From Vreelandella profundi (lineage in GTDB: Bacteria; Pseudomonadota; Gammaproteobacteria; Pseudomonadales; Halomonadaceae), in NCBI RefSeq assembly GCF_019722725.1, contig NZ_CP077941.1, positions 868,001 through 932,000 on the forward strand: 64,000 bases of DNA. The letters are read 5' to 3'. The notes beneath the pieces are model-generated. The model did no database searches. It worked only from the letters and a program-made list of their open reading frames with translations, and was not told where the DNA came from. Of this stretch, positions 43,899 to 51,494 are shown in pieces. A program made the position numbers and the translations under genes. How positions within the stretch are numbered: position 1 is the first letter of the stretch; each line of letters begins with the position of its first letter.

Positions 43899-45832
43899 AT
43901 CGACATTTCACGTTAATCGTTGCTGGCGACCCGGCTCAGCGCACCGGTGGCTATCTGTACGATGCGCACATCGTCGCAGCCCTGCGTGAGCAGGGCTGGG
44001 AGATTGACGTGATGGGCCTTTCTGGCGTGTTTCCTGACCCCGATAGTGAAGCGAAACAGCAGCTCACCAAAGCGCTTGAGTCGTTGCCGCAAGGGGCGTC
44101 GGTGGTGATTGATGGGCTGGCCATGGGGGCATTGCCAGAGGTGATTGCCCTGCACGGCCAGCGCTTGGATATTACCTCGCTGCTGCATCATCCATTAGGT
44201 GATGAGCTGGGCCTGAACGCGGCCGACCAGAAGCACTTTCATCGCAGCGAGCTTGCGGCCCTGGCGGGCGTTGCGCGCATTATCGTCACTAGCCATTTTA
44301 CCGCTCGGCGTGTGCTGGAACTGGCAACGAACTATGCCATGCCGCTCAATGCCGACATTTCGGTCGTTGAGCCGGGTGTGGCTCAAGCGCCGGTAAGTCC
44401 CGCCGACGAGCCAGGCGAACCGCTGCGGCTATTGTGTGTAGCGACACTAACGCCCCGCAAAGGGCAGGATGTTTTAGTTCAGGCGTTGGCAGGCGTAGCG
44501 GGGGATAACTGGCAGTGCGACTGCTATGGCGGTGTGCGTGACGCTGCGTTTACCCAGCGCGTTCAGCAGCTTATCGAGCAACATCAGCTTGCCGGTCGAG
44601 TGATCTTGCACGGTGAATGCGACGATAAAACCCTTGAAGCAGCGTATCAGCGTGCCCACGCCCTCGTGCTGCCGTCATGGTATGAAGGGTACGGCATGGT
44701 GATTACTGAGGCGCTGGCCCACGGCCTGCCGGTGATTACCACTACCGGCGGTGCGCTGCGCGATACGCTGCCGCCGGGTGCGGGCTTGAGCGTTCCGCCG
44801 GGTGATAGCGAGGCGCTGCAAGATGCCCTTAGCCAGTTTTGCGGTGACCCTGTTTTACGCCATCAGCTGCGTCAAGGCGCTGCGCAAGCACGCCATAACC
44901 TTAATGACTGGCAGGCAGCGGGCGCTGACTTTGCTGCTGCGTTAACCACGCCAAGGGCTCAGCTGGGCTTTAGTGCCGGCAGCCAGTTTGCTGCAGACTG
45001 GCTGACGCTGCGCGAAGAGGCAGACATTGCCGCGCGCAGCCAACCGCTGGCCATGCAGGCGTCTGAGTGGCTGAGCGCGCGCGCAGCATCACCCCGGATA
45101 GCGGATCTTGGCTGCGGTCGGGGCAGCAATATGCGTTTTCTTGCCCCGCACCTGGGCAGCTACCAGCGTTGGAAATTAATTGATCACGACGCTGGGTTGT
45201 TGGAGCAGGCCCAGCAGCGAGCGGTTGAATTTAGCGATTGCCAGGGGCTACCCGTGGCAGTTGAAACACACTGCGTATCGCTTGAGCCGCTGAGCGATGT
45301 GCCGATGAATGATTCACATTTAGTGACCGCGTCAGCGCTGCTGGATTTGGTTTCACAGCAGTGGATTGATGAACTGGTCGCTCGCTGTGCTCATCAGCAT
45401 CAGGCGCTATTGATTGCCTTAAGCGTGACCGGCGAGTGGCACTTTACGGATGCCAGCGGCACCCCGGTATTAGACGATGAAGATCACTGGATGCTGGCGA
45501 TGTTTATGGCTCACCAGCAGCGTGATAAAGGGCTAGGCGCCGCGCTGGGTGGCCAGGCCCATGATGCCTTGATCGCCGCCTTAGAAAAGGCGCAGTTCCG
45601 CGTTGAACAAGCTGAAACGCCTTGGCATCTAAGCGCTGGCAATCGCGAGCAGCTGTCGTTGATGTCGGCGCTGCTTGAAGGCTGGGCGCTGGCCGTAACA
45701 GAACAAGTACCTGAGTCATCGGCACGTATTGCCGCCTGGTTGCAGCATCGTCAGCAGGCGGTTGCTGGCGGTGAATTAGGTGTCTGGGTGGGGCATCGTG
45801 ATGTGTTCGCCATGCCCCAGGCAGAGGCGTAA
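43895..45832 (+). CDS. Glycosyltransferase family 4 - SAM methyltransferase fusion
   Basis: A 645-residue two-domain protein. Residues about 1-350 form a GT-B glycosyltransferase: TPRKGQDVLVQAL starts the donor domain, and EGYGMVITE (264-272) is the EX7E motif of GT4. Residues about 365-640 form a class I methyltransferase with motif I IADLGCGRGSNM (402-413) and the following acidic residue in LIDHDAG. One polypeptide could thus glycosylate and methylate the same product. It overlaps the PTPS-like gene (ATGA) and is followed four bases later by the membrane protein. Confidence 0.88.
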   Translation: MNRHFTLIVAGDPAQRTGGYLYDAHIVAALREQGWEIDVMGLSGVFPDPDSEAKQQLTKALESLPQGASVVIDGLAMGALPEVIALHGQRLDITSLLHHPLGDELGLNAADQKHFHRSELAALAGVARIIVTSHFTARRVLELATNYAMPLNADISVVEPGVAQAPVSPADEPGEPLRLLCVATLTPRKGQDVLVQALAGVAGDNWQCDCYGGVRDAAFTQRVQQLIEQHQLAGRVILHGECDDKTLEAAYQRAHALVLPSWYEGYGMVITEALAHGLPVITTTGGALRDTLPPGAGLSVPPGDSEALQDALSQFCGDPVLRHQLRQGAAQARHNLNDWQAAGADFAAALTTPRAQLGFSAGSQFAADWLTLREEADIAARSQPLAMQASEWLSARAASPRIADLGCGRGSNMRFLAPHLGSYQRWKLIDHDAGLLEQAQQRAVEFSDCQGLPVAVETHCVSLEPLSDVPMNDSHLVTASALLDLVSQQWIDELVARCAHQHQALLIALSVTGEWHFTDASGTPVLDDEDHWMLAMFMAHQQRDKGLGAALGGQAHDALIAALEKAQFRVEQAETPWHLSAGNREQLSLMSALLEGWALAVTEQVPESSARIAAWLQHRQQAVAGGELGVWVGHRDVFAMPQAEA

Positions 45833-45836
45833 GCCG

Positions 45837-47780
45837 ATGGCCCAGGCGCCAAGACCCCACACGCGGCTACGCGCGATGATAGGCAGCCCATGGCTTCGCC
45901 GTGGCGTTGTCAGCGTCGTCTTGCTGGGGGCCGTTGCACTGTGGGTTGATCCTAGGGCGATTGTTGATGAGATACAGCGTTTTTCTGCCGGCTGGGTAGT
46001 CCTGGCGTTTGTTATCAGTACGCTACAGATCATGCTTAGCGCTTGGCGTTGGCAGTTCACTGCGGGGCTCATTAACGTGCCGCTGAGATTCGGCTATGCG
46101 CTGCGCGAGTATTACCTCGCGCTGTTAGTCAATCAGCTGTTGCCGGGGGGAGTGCTGGGCGATGCAGGCCGCGCTCACCGCCATGCCCGCCAAGCGCAGT
46201 CCCGGGGCAAGGCCTGGCGAGCGGTGATTATTGAGCGTGCGTCGGGCCAGCTAGCGTTAGTGCTATTAACGCTAACGGCGCTGCTGTTTTCGCCGCTTTG
46301 GCATACCGCTTTGGGCATGTCCGTGATCGCGGCGGTTGGCCTCAGCATAGTGGCGGGGCTAGGTGTAGCGATTGCCGGCGGGCTGCTGCTGCGCCATCGC
46401 TTTAACGCCTGGTCTCGGCGACTGCCAGACTGGAGCCAAGCTTTAGCGCGCGATATTAAGCGTGGTTTATTGCAGCGCGGCGTCTGGCCTCTGCAGCTGC
46501 TGTCGTCGCTGATGATTGTCTTGAGCTATGGTTTAGTGATGGTCTGCGCAGCCCGTGCGATTGGCGTTGAGCTGCCCGTATTTCAGCTGCTTGCGCTCAC
46601 GCCGGTATTGCTCTTAGCAATGGTGATCCCTTTGTCGGTCGCGGGCTGGGGGCTGCGTGAAGGTGCCGCGGCCGGTGTTTGGGCGCTGGTGGGGTTGCCG
46701 GCAGCCCAGGGCGTGGCGGTATCGCTGGCTTACGGTGTGTTAGTGTTGCTGGCCAGTTTGCCGGGTATCTGGGTTGCGCTGAGCCGTCGTGAAAAGGCGT
46801 CGCCCTCAGGGAGCAGCCTTCCTCAGCAGCATATCGAACAAGGTGTCCTCACCGCAGCGGAAGGTTCGCGTGGGCGGACGCAGCGCTTTATCAAGCGTGT
46901 CGATGGGCGTCATTTTGAGTCCCGGCCTGCCGGAGCCAATCAGCAGGGGGGCGATGAGCAGATGCAAACGGTCAACGGCGTGCGCTTCGATGAACTGAGA
47001 AACCGTAATGCCGCCACCTTCCACCAGCACGCGATGCAAGCCTCTCTCGGCCAACAGCGCAATGATATCTTGAGGGTTGAACTGGCTGTTAGCGTTCAGC
47101 GGCAGCACGCAGCGTTCAAGGTGGGAATGGGACGTTGGCACCGACACCTCCGGCCCCACAATATGCAGCGTCGGTGCGGCATCGGTGCACATCAGGGCCA
47201 AGCTGCTTGGTGCCCGCCCGCGAGGGTCCAGCAAGACGCGGGCAGGGTGCTCGCCGCTAACGTGGCGCACCGTCAACTGCGGGTTGTCGGCACAGGCGGT
47301 TCCCGCGCCGATCACCACGGCATCAACCATGGCGCGCAGCCGGTGCAGATGCACCAAGCTTTCGTCGCCGTTGATATAGTGCGAATGACCGCTTTCTGTC
47401 GCGATGCGCCCATCAAGGCTTTGCCCCAGCTGAGCAACAACCCATGCCGATTGGCTAGCCAGCGGCGTCAGGCAGTCCAACAGCTCACGGGCTTGCGCGC
47501 TAAGGGTCAGAGACGTTGCCCACTCACCGGTAGGCATCAGTTTGATCGACACGGAGCTGGCGCGCCGGTGGCGCAGCGCCAGCAGCCACTCCCAGGCATC
47601 TGCCGCCTCAATACGGCCATCTTGCGGGGTGACAGACGAGGTAGCGCCCGTGTTGACGTTGGGATTGGGCATGACGCCTCCGTGTTAAAAGTTACGTTTC
47701 ATCATGCGGGCGCTGCTTGGTTAAGAGCAAGCACTTCGAGTCAGCACTTCGCAGCAAGTAGCGCACAGCGCAAGACCTAA
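45837..47780 (+). CDS. UPF0104/lysylphosphatidylglycerol-synthase-TM-like membrane protein, with anomalous readthrough tail
   Basis: Residues about 1-318 are a flippase-like membrane domain with about eight hydrophobic helices and the family motif NQLLPGGVLGDAGRAHRH (about 99-116); such proteins are linked to lipid or sugar-lipid transfer. The recognisable protein ends near WVALSRRE (46791), but no in-frame stop follows until 47780. The extra about 328 residues are the antisense of ribD and look artificial. A TGA in another frame at 46790-46792 suggests a lost stop by a one-base change, or a sequencing error. Confidence 0.7.
   Translation: MAQAPRPHTRLRAMIGSPWLRRGVVSVVLLGAVALWVDPRAIVDEIQRFSAGWVVLAFVISTLQIMLSAWRWQFTAGLINVPLRFGYALREYYLALLVNQLLPGGVLGDAGRAHRHARQAQSRGKAWRAVIIERASGQLALVLLTLTALLFSPLWHTALGMSVIAAVGLSIVAGLGVAIAGGLLLRHRFNAWSRRLPDWSQALARDIKRGLLQRGVWPLQLLSSLMIVLSYGLVMVCAARAIGVELPVFQLLALTPVLLLAMVIPLSVAGWGLREGAAAGVWALVGLPAAQGVAVSLAYGVLVLLASLPGIWVALSRREKASPSGSSLPQQHIEQGVLTAAEGSRGRTQRFIKRVDGRHFESRPAGANQQGGDEQMQTVNGVRFDELRNRNAATFHQHAMQASLGQQRNDILRVELAVSVQRQHAAFKVGMGRWHRHLRPHNMQRRCGIGAHQGQAAWCPPARVQQDAGRVLAANVAHRQLRVVGTGGSRADHHGINHGAQPVQMHQAFVAVDIVRMTAFCRDAPIKALPQLSNNPCRLASQRRQAVQQLTGLRAKGQRRCPLTGRHQFDRHGAGAPVAQRQQPLPGICRLNTAILRGDRRGSARVDVGIGHDASVLKVTFHHAGAAWLRASTSSQHFAASSAQRKT
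46806..47672 (-). CDS. RibD C-terminal-type pyrimidine reductase
   Basis: A 288-residue protein whose residues about 75-285 are the RibD_C/DHFR-like reductase: VAQLGQSLDGRIAT, DAVVIGAGTACADNPQLTVR and RVLVEGGG. The zinc deaminase domain of bifunctional RibD is missing, replaced by a 75-residue unrelated segment. It should reduce a ribosyl to a ribityl group with NADPH, acting before any deamination as in fungi and archaea. Divergent from the GTP cyclohydrolase II gene, with 140 bases between them. Confidence 0.87.
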   Translation of the reverse strand: MPNPNVNTGATSSVTPQDGRIEAADAWEWLLALRHRRASSVSIKLMPTGEWATSLTLSAQARELLDCLTPLASQSAWVVAQLGQSLDGRIATESGHSHYINGDESLVHLHRLRAMVDAVVIGAGTACADNPQLTVRHVSGEHPARVLLDPRGRAPSSLALMCTDAAPTLHIVGPEVSVPTSHSHLERCVLPLNANSQFNPQDIIALLAERGLHRVLVEGGGITVSQFIEAHAVDRLHLLIAPLLIGSGRPGLKMTPIDTLDKALRPPTRTFRCGEDTLFDMLLRKAAP

Positions 47781-47812
47781 AATCTCCCACGCCAGGAAGC
47801 CAGGAGGCACAC

Positions 47813-48916
47813 ATGTATCAGATTGAACGCGCTATTTTCGATATTCGTCGTGGTTTGCCCGTGGTGATTAATGCCGGCAACCAGCGTTTATTAGTGCAGG
47901 CGCTGGAAGGCAGTGAGTCGGTAGATGCCCTCGCGCAGTTGGCCGGTAGCCCGCCTTCACTAGTGCTTACCCGCCATCGCTTAGCGGCTATTGGTGTGGC
48001 GGTCACCGCTGAGGCGGCAAGCTTACCGTTAGCGGCGAACATTGGCGCCGGCGAGCTGCATCGCTTAGCCACCTCAGAAGATCAGCAGTCAGCGGGCAGT
48101 GAGCAATTAAAGGGCTTAAAGCCCGCGGCGCTAGCGGAAGTGGGGGCAGTGACGCTGATGCGTCGCGCTCTGCTAATACCGGCAGCGCTCTGCGCTTTTG
48201 TGAGCGAAAAAGCCGCCGCGGATATTGAGCAGCAGCTTGCCGAAGGGCGGCTGCTAGCCGTTAATGCCGAAGATGCTCAGCAGTGCTTGGCCGGTGCGCC
48301 GGGCATGCTTAAGCGGGTGAGCGAAGCGCAAATTCCGTTGGAAGAAGCGGCCGACAGCCGCTTTGTGCTCTTTCGTGAGCCGGACGGCCTGCGCGAGCAT
48401 GTGGCCGTGGTCATCGGTAAGCCTGAAGAGTGGGAAGCCGCGGTGCCGCTGCGTATGCATTCGGCCTGCTTAACGGGAGATCTCTTCGCCAGCCTGCGCT
48501 GTGACTGTGGAGAACAGCTGCGCAATGCCGTGAAGGATATCCAGGCCATGGGGGGCGGTGTGCTGCTCTATTTGGCCCAAGAGGGGCGAGGTATTGGCTT
48601 GGCTAACAAGCTGCGTGCCTATACGTTGCAAGACGGCGGCCTGGATACGGTGGATGCCGACCAAGTGTTGGGTTTCGGTGATGATGAGCGCCAGTATAGC
48701 GTCGCGGTGGATATGCTTAGTGCCCTTAAAATCGATCAGGTGCAGCTGCTGACCAATAATCCGCTGAAAATGGACGCCCTGCGCCAAGGCGGCATCGACG
48801 TGGTTTCGCGCCAAGCGCTCTACGGCAGCGTTACCGATCATAATCAGCGCTACCTAAACGCCAAGGCAACCCGTGGCGGGCATCTGCTAGAAGACGTATT
48901 AAGTAGCCAGCGCTAA
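47813..48916 (+). CDS. ribA: GTP cyclohydrolase II with degenerate DHBP-synthase-like N-terminus
   Basis: A 367-residue protein. The C-terminal about 195 residues are a complete GTP cyclohydrolase II: HSACLTGDLFASLRCDCGEQ with three zinc cysteines, EGRGIGLANKLRAY and TNNPLKMDALRQGGIDVV. It opens GTP, releasing formate and pyrophosphate, to a diaminopyrimidine ribotide. The N-terminus (IERAIFDIRRGLPVVI) recalls DHBP synthase (RibB) but lacks the DDEDRENEGD active site and is shortened. It is thus a RibBA relative that has lost RibB activity. It probably feeds the local pathway rather than housekeeping riboflavin. Confidence 0.9.
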   Translation: MYQIERAIFDIRRGLPVVINAGNQRLLVQALEGSESVDALAQLAGSPPSLVLTRHRLAAIGVAVTAEAASLPLAANIGAGELHRLATSEDQQSAGSEQLKGLKPAALAEVGAVTLMRRALLIPAALCAFVSEKAAADIEQQLAEGRLLAVNAEDAQQCLAGAPGMLKRVSEAQIPLEEAADSRFVLFREPDGLREHVAVVIGKPEEWEAAVPLRMHSACLTGDLFASLRCDCGEQLRNAVKDIQAMGGGVLLYLAQEGRGIGLANKLRAYTLQDGGLDTVDADQVLGFGDDERQYSVAVDMLSALKIDQVQLLTNNPLKMDALRQGGIDVVSRQALYGSVTDHNQRYLNAKATRGGHLLEDVLSSQR

Positions 48917-48940
48917 CCGCAACCGTCGCTAGCCGGAGCG

Positions 48941-49720
48941 TTAGTCTTGCTCTGCTAGCGGCGGCAGCCGGGCGGTTTCTGCTACTACCATGGCAAGTTG
49001 GCTTGCGTAGTGACGCACTAACCGCTCGCCTAATTCAGCGCTAGCGTGAGTGGCATCGCCTGCCACGCCCTGGGCGCTTAAGTCTTCCGCTAGCCATGCA
49101 AACGCCGCGGCGCCTTCTGCACTGACGAGTGCGTTGCCCTGTGGCGCCGCGGTGGGGGCGGCTTGGTAGTCATCAAGCTGTACAAGCGACGGGGCTAAGT
49201 GTCGCATCATGGCGGTCTCCAGCAGCCCGCCGTGTAATCCATAGCGTAGTTCTTCAGCAGCAACGGCACCTTCAAGAGGAGGTAGCCGCGTATAGGTCGC
49301 TTTTACCACACGCATCGCATATCGCCGCCGCAGCGTTAGCCCGGCGATGTCCATCACCGCTTTGTTACCGCCATGGCTGTTTAGCAGCACCAGGCGGCGA
49401 ATGCCTGTCTGGGCTAGGCTATCGCCGTAGGCTTCCAAGGTGGCAATGGCAAGCGGCGCGGGCAAGCTCAGCGTGCCGGGAAAGCTTGCGTGCTCGTCAC
49501 TGGCGCCTACGGAAATAGGCGGTAGGCAAATGACATTAAGCGAGTCATCCAGCTGCTCCAACATGGCCGCCTGAAGGCCTAGACCAATAGTGAGATCAGT
49601 GGCTAACGGCAGGTGAGTGCCGTGCTGTTCTATGGCACCGAGCACCAGTACCGCCACCGGGTCACGCTGGGCGATATCGGCGAGTTGTGAAGAGGTGAGC
49701 GCTTGCCAGTGGTAAATCAT
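48941..49720 (-). CDS. Creatininase-family amidohydrolase
   Basis: A 259-residue metal-dependent hydrolase with the family motifs GAIEQHGTHLPLATD (about 28-42), NSHGGN (about 114-119) and GLHGGLLETAMM (about 160-171). The Glu/His/Asp set binds two metal ions. Relatives include creatininase, mycofactocin peptidase MftE and ArfB, the deformylase for a formamidopyrimidine made from GTP. Next to GTP cyclohydrolase II and RibD, action on a GTP-derived pyrimidine amide is the most likely. Convergent with ribA, 24 bases away. Confidence 0.88.
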   Translation of the reverse strand: MIYHWQALTSSQLADIAQRDPVAVLVLGAIEQHGTHLPLATDLTIGLGLQAAMLEQLDDSLNVICLPPISVGASDEHASFPGTLSLPAPLAIATLEAYGDSLAQTGIRRLVLLNSHGGNKAVMDIAGLTLRRRYAMRVVKATYTRLPPLEGAVAAEELRYGLHGGLLETAMMRHLAPSLVQLDDYQAAPTAAPQGNALVSAEGAAAFAWLAEDLSAQGVAGDATHASAELGERLVRHYASQLAMVVAETARLPPLAEQD

Positions 49721-49780
49721 AACGTGAACGACCTGTAGCGGATGTTGAGGCAGATAATTGATAGCGTTGTGTTGCTTGGG

Positions 49781-51355
49781 TCAGACATCTGGATACCACA
49801 CGTAATTCCAGGTTTCGCTAACCGGTTCGCCGTTGACAGTCAGCCTGAGGCTAACATCGCTAGGCTGATCGCTGGCGGGCAGTCGGAAGCTGGCGCGCCA
49901 GCCCTTATTAGGTAGCGCGGTGACTTGAGGCAACAGCACCTCACCGTTTTGGATACTGATATCAAGCTCAACCGGTTGGTCGGCTGCTAGCTTATCTAGC
50001 GCACCCCCCTGGAAATCGACAATAAATTGGCGCTGCTCTGATGAGTCGGAATCTTCCTGCGTGATAATGCCGACACGGCCATGGCGGGTGCGAATGACTT
50101 GCCCAAGCATATTGTTTTCTGGCTGAGCATTGAGCGTATAGGTAAGGTAGTGCAGGCGGCGAGACTCACCGGCCTTCAGCGCGTCATCGGCAACCCAGTA
50201 GGCAACGATATTGTCGTTAGTTTCATCGTCAGTGGGGATCTCAACCAGCTCAACGTGACCAGGGCCCCAGTCGTCTAAGGGCTCCACCCACTGGCTGGGG
50301 CGCCGATGATATTGGGCTTCCGTATCTAAGTAGCGGTTAAAATCGCGCTCGCGCTGCATGAGACCAAACCCCTGTGGCGAGGCATCAACAAACACTGACG
50401 TGTGAAGATCATCAGGATTGTTCAGCGGTCGCCAGATCCACTCATCGCTACCGGTATGCATTAGTAGCCCATCTGAATCGTGTACCTGCGGGCGAAAATC
50501 GTCCGGGCGCTCGCGGCTCGCTTCGCCGTACGTGAACATGCTGGTGAGTGGGGCAACGCCTAGCTTGGCGATGTCGTCTCGCGCAAACAGCTCGGCTTCT
50601 ACTTCAACCTGCGTATCGTCACCGGGCCGGATAATAAAGCGATAGGCGCCGCTGACAGAAGGGCTATCCAGCAGTGCCAATAGCTCAAGGTGATCGGCAT
50701 CGGCGGCGGGCTTATAAAACCAAAATTCGCGAAACGCTGGAAACTCTTCGCCTTCAGGGGAAGTCGTATCGATCGCCAGCCCTCGCGTCGAGAGCCCGTA
50801 CACTTGATCACGTCCTACGATGCGAAAATAGCTCGCGCCAAGGAAAACCGCTACTTCGTCTGCGTACTCTTCGTTATTGAGTGGGTAGTGCAGGCGGAAT
50901 CCCGCATGACCGCTACCCGATAAATCCTGTTCCTTCAGCGCTTCGGCATTGCCGTCGTAGTTGTAATCCTCGGGCGCAAACGGCAGGGAGGCGACGCTGC
51001 CGTTCTCAATAACATTGAGCGCAATGGGGGTTTGGAAAAGGAAGCCGCTGTGGAAAAGCTGTAAGTTAAACGGGCTTTCGTCTTTCCAATAAGCATTTTC
51101 TGGATCAAAGCGAATTTGCCGATAGGTATCGTAACTAAGGTCACGCAGCGCATCGGGCAGCGTCTCTTCGGGGGCTTGGTACGTATTTTTAGCAAGCTGC
51201 TGCGCGCAATCTATCACAGCGTTGAAGTGCCGATCATCGTCGGCAAACGCAGCCGATGCGATCGTACAGCCGAGTAGTACTATCAAATTGCCAGCACCCC
51301 ATCTAATCGTCTGTCCTCTACCAACCGGCTCTCTACCAACACTGTGAACACACAT
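49781..51355 (-). CDS. opgG: Periplasmic glucan biosynthesis protein OpgG/MdoG
   Basis: A 524-residue periplasmic protein with a signal peptide (LIVLLGCTIASAAFA). It has the OpgG beta-sandwich blocks (YDTYRQIRFDPENAYW, GASYFRIVGRDQVYGLSTRGLAID, FREFWFYKP). It is needed for branching or assembly of osmoregulated periplasmic glucans. The usual partner opgH is not in the window. AAAGGA about eight bases upstream supports the start. Divergent from a sulfatase-like gene that may modify the same glucans. Confidence 0.93.
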   Translation of the reverse strand: MCVHSVGREPVGRGQTIRWGAGNLIVLLGCTIASAAFADDDRHFNAVIDCAQQLAKNTYQAPEETLPDALRDLSYDTYRQIRFDPENAYWKDESPFNLQLFHSGFLFQTPIALNVIENGSVASLPFAPEDYNYDGNAEALKEQDLSGSGHAGFRLHYPLNNEEYADEVAVFLGASYFRIVGRDQVYGLSTRGLAIDTTSPEGEEFPAFREFWFYKPAADADHLELLALLDSPSVSGAYRFIIRPGDDTQVEVEAELFARDDIAKLGVAPLTSMFTYGEASRERPDDFRPQVHDSDGLLMHTGSDEWIWRPLNNPDDLHTSVFVDASPQGFGLMQRERDFNRYLDTEAQYHRRPSQWVEPLDDWGPGHVELVEIPTDDETNDNIVAYWVADDALKAGESRRLHYLTYTLNAQPENNMLGQVIRTRHGRVGIITQEDSDSSEQRQFIVDFQGGALDKLAADQPVELDISIQNGEVLLPQVTALPNKGWRASFRLPASDQPSDVSLRLTVNGEPVSETWNYVWYPDV

Positions 51356-51494
51356 GGGCGAAATCCTTTCGACATAACATGATGATGTTGTTTTTCAGTG
51401 GCCTTATGCCTGTATATTACCTTTCAATAAGGTAGGACACCGATAATTCTTATCTTAGGCATCTTAAGCTAAAGCAGGCACACACGAGAATTCG

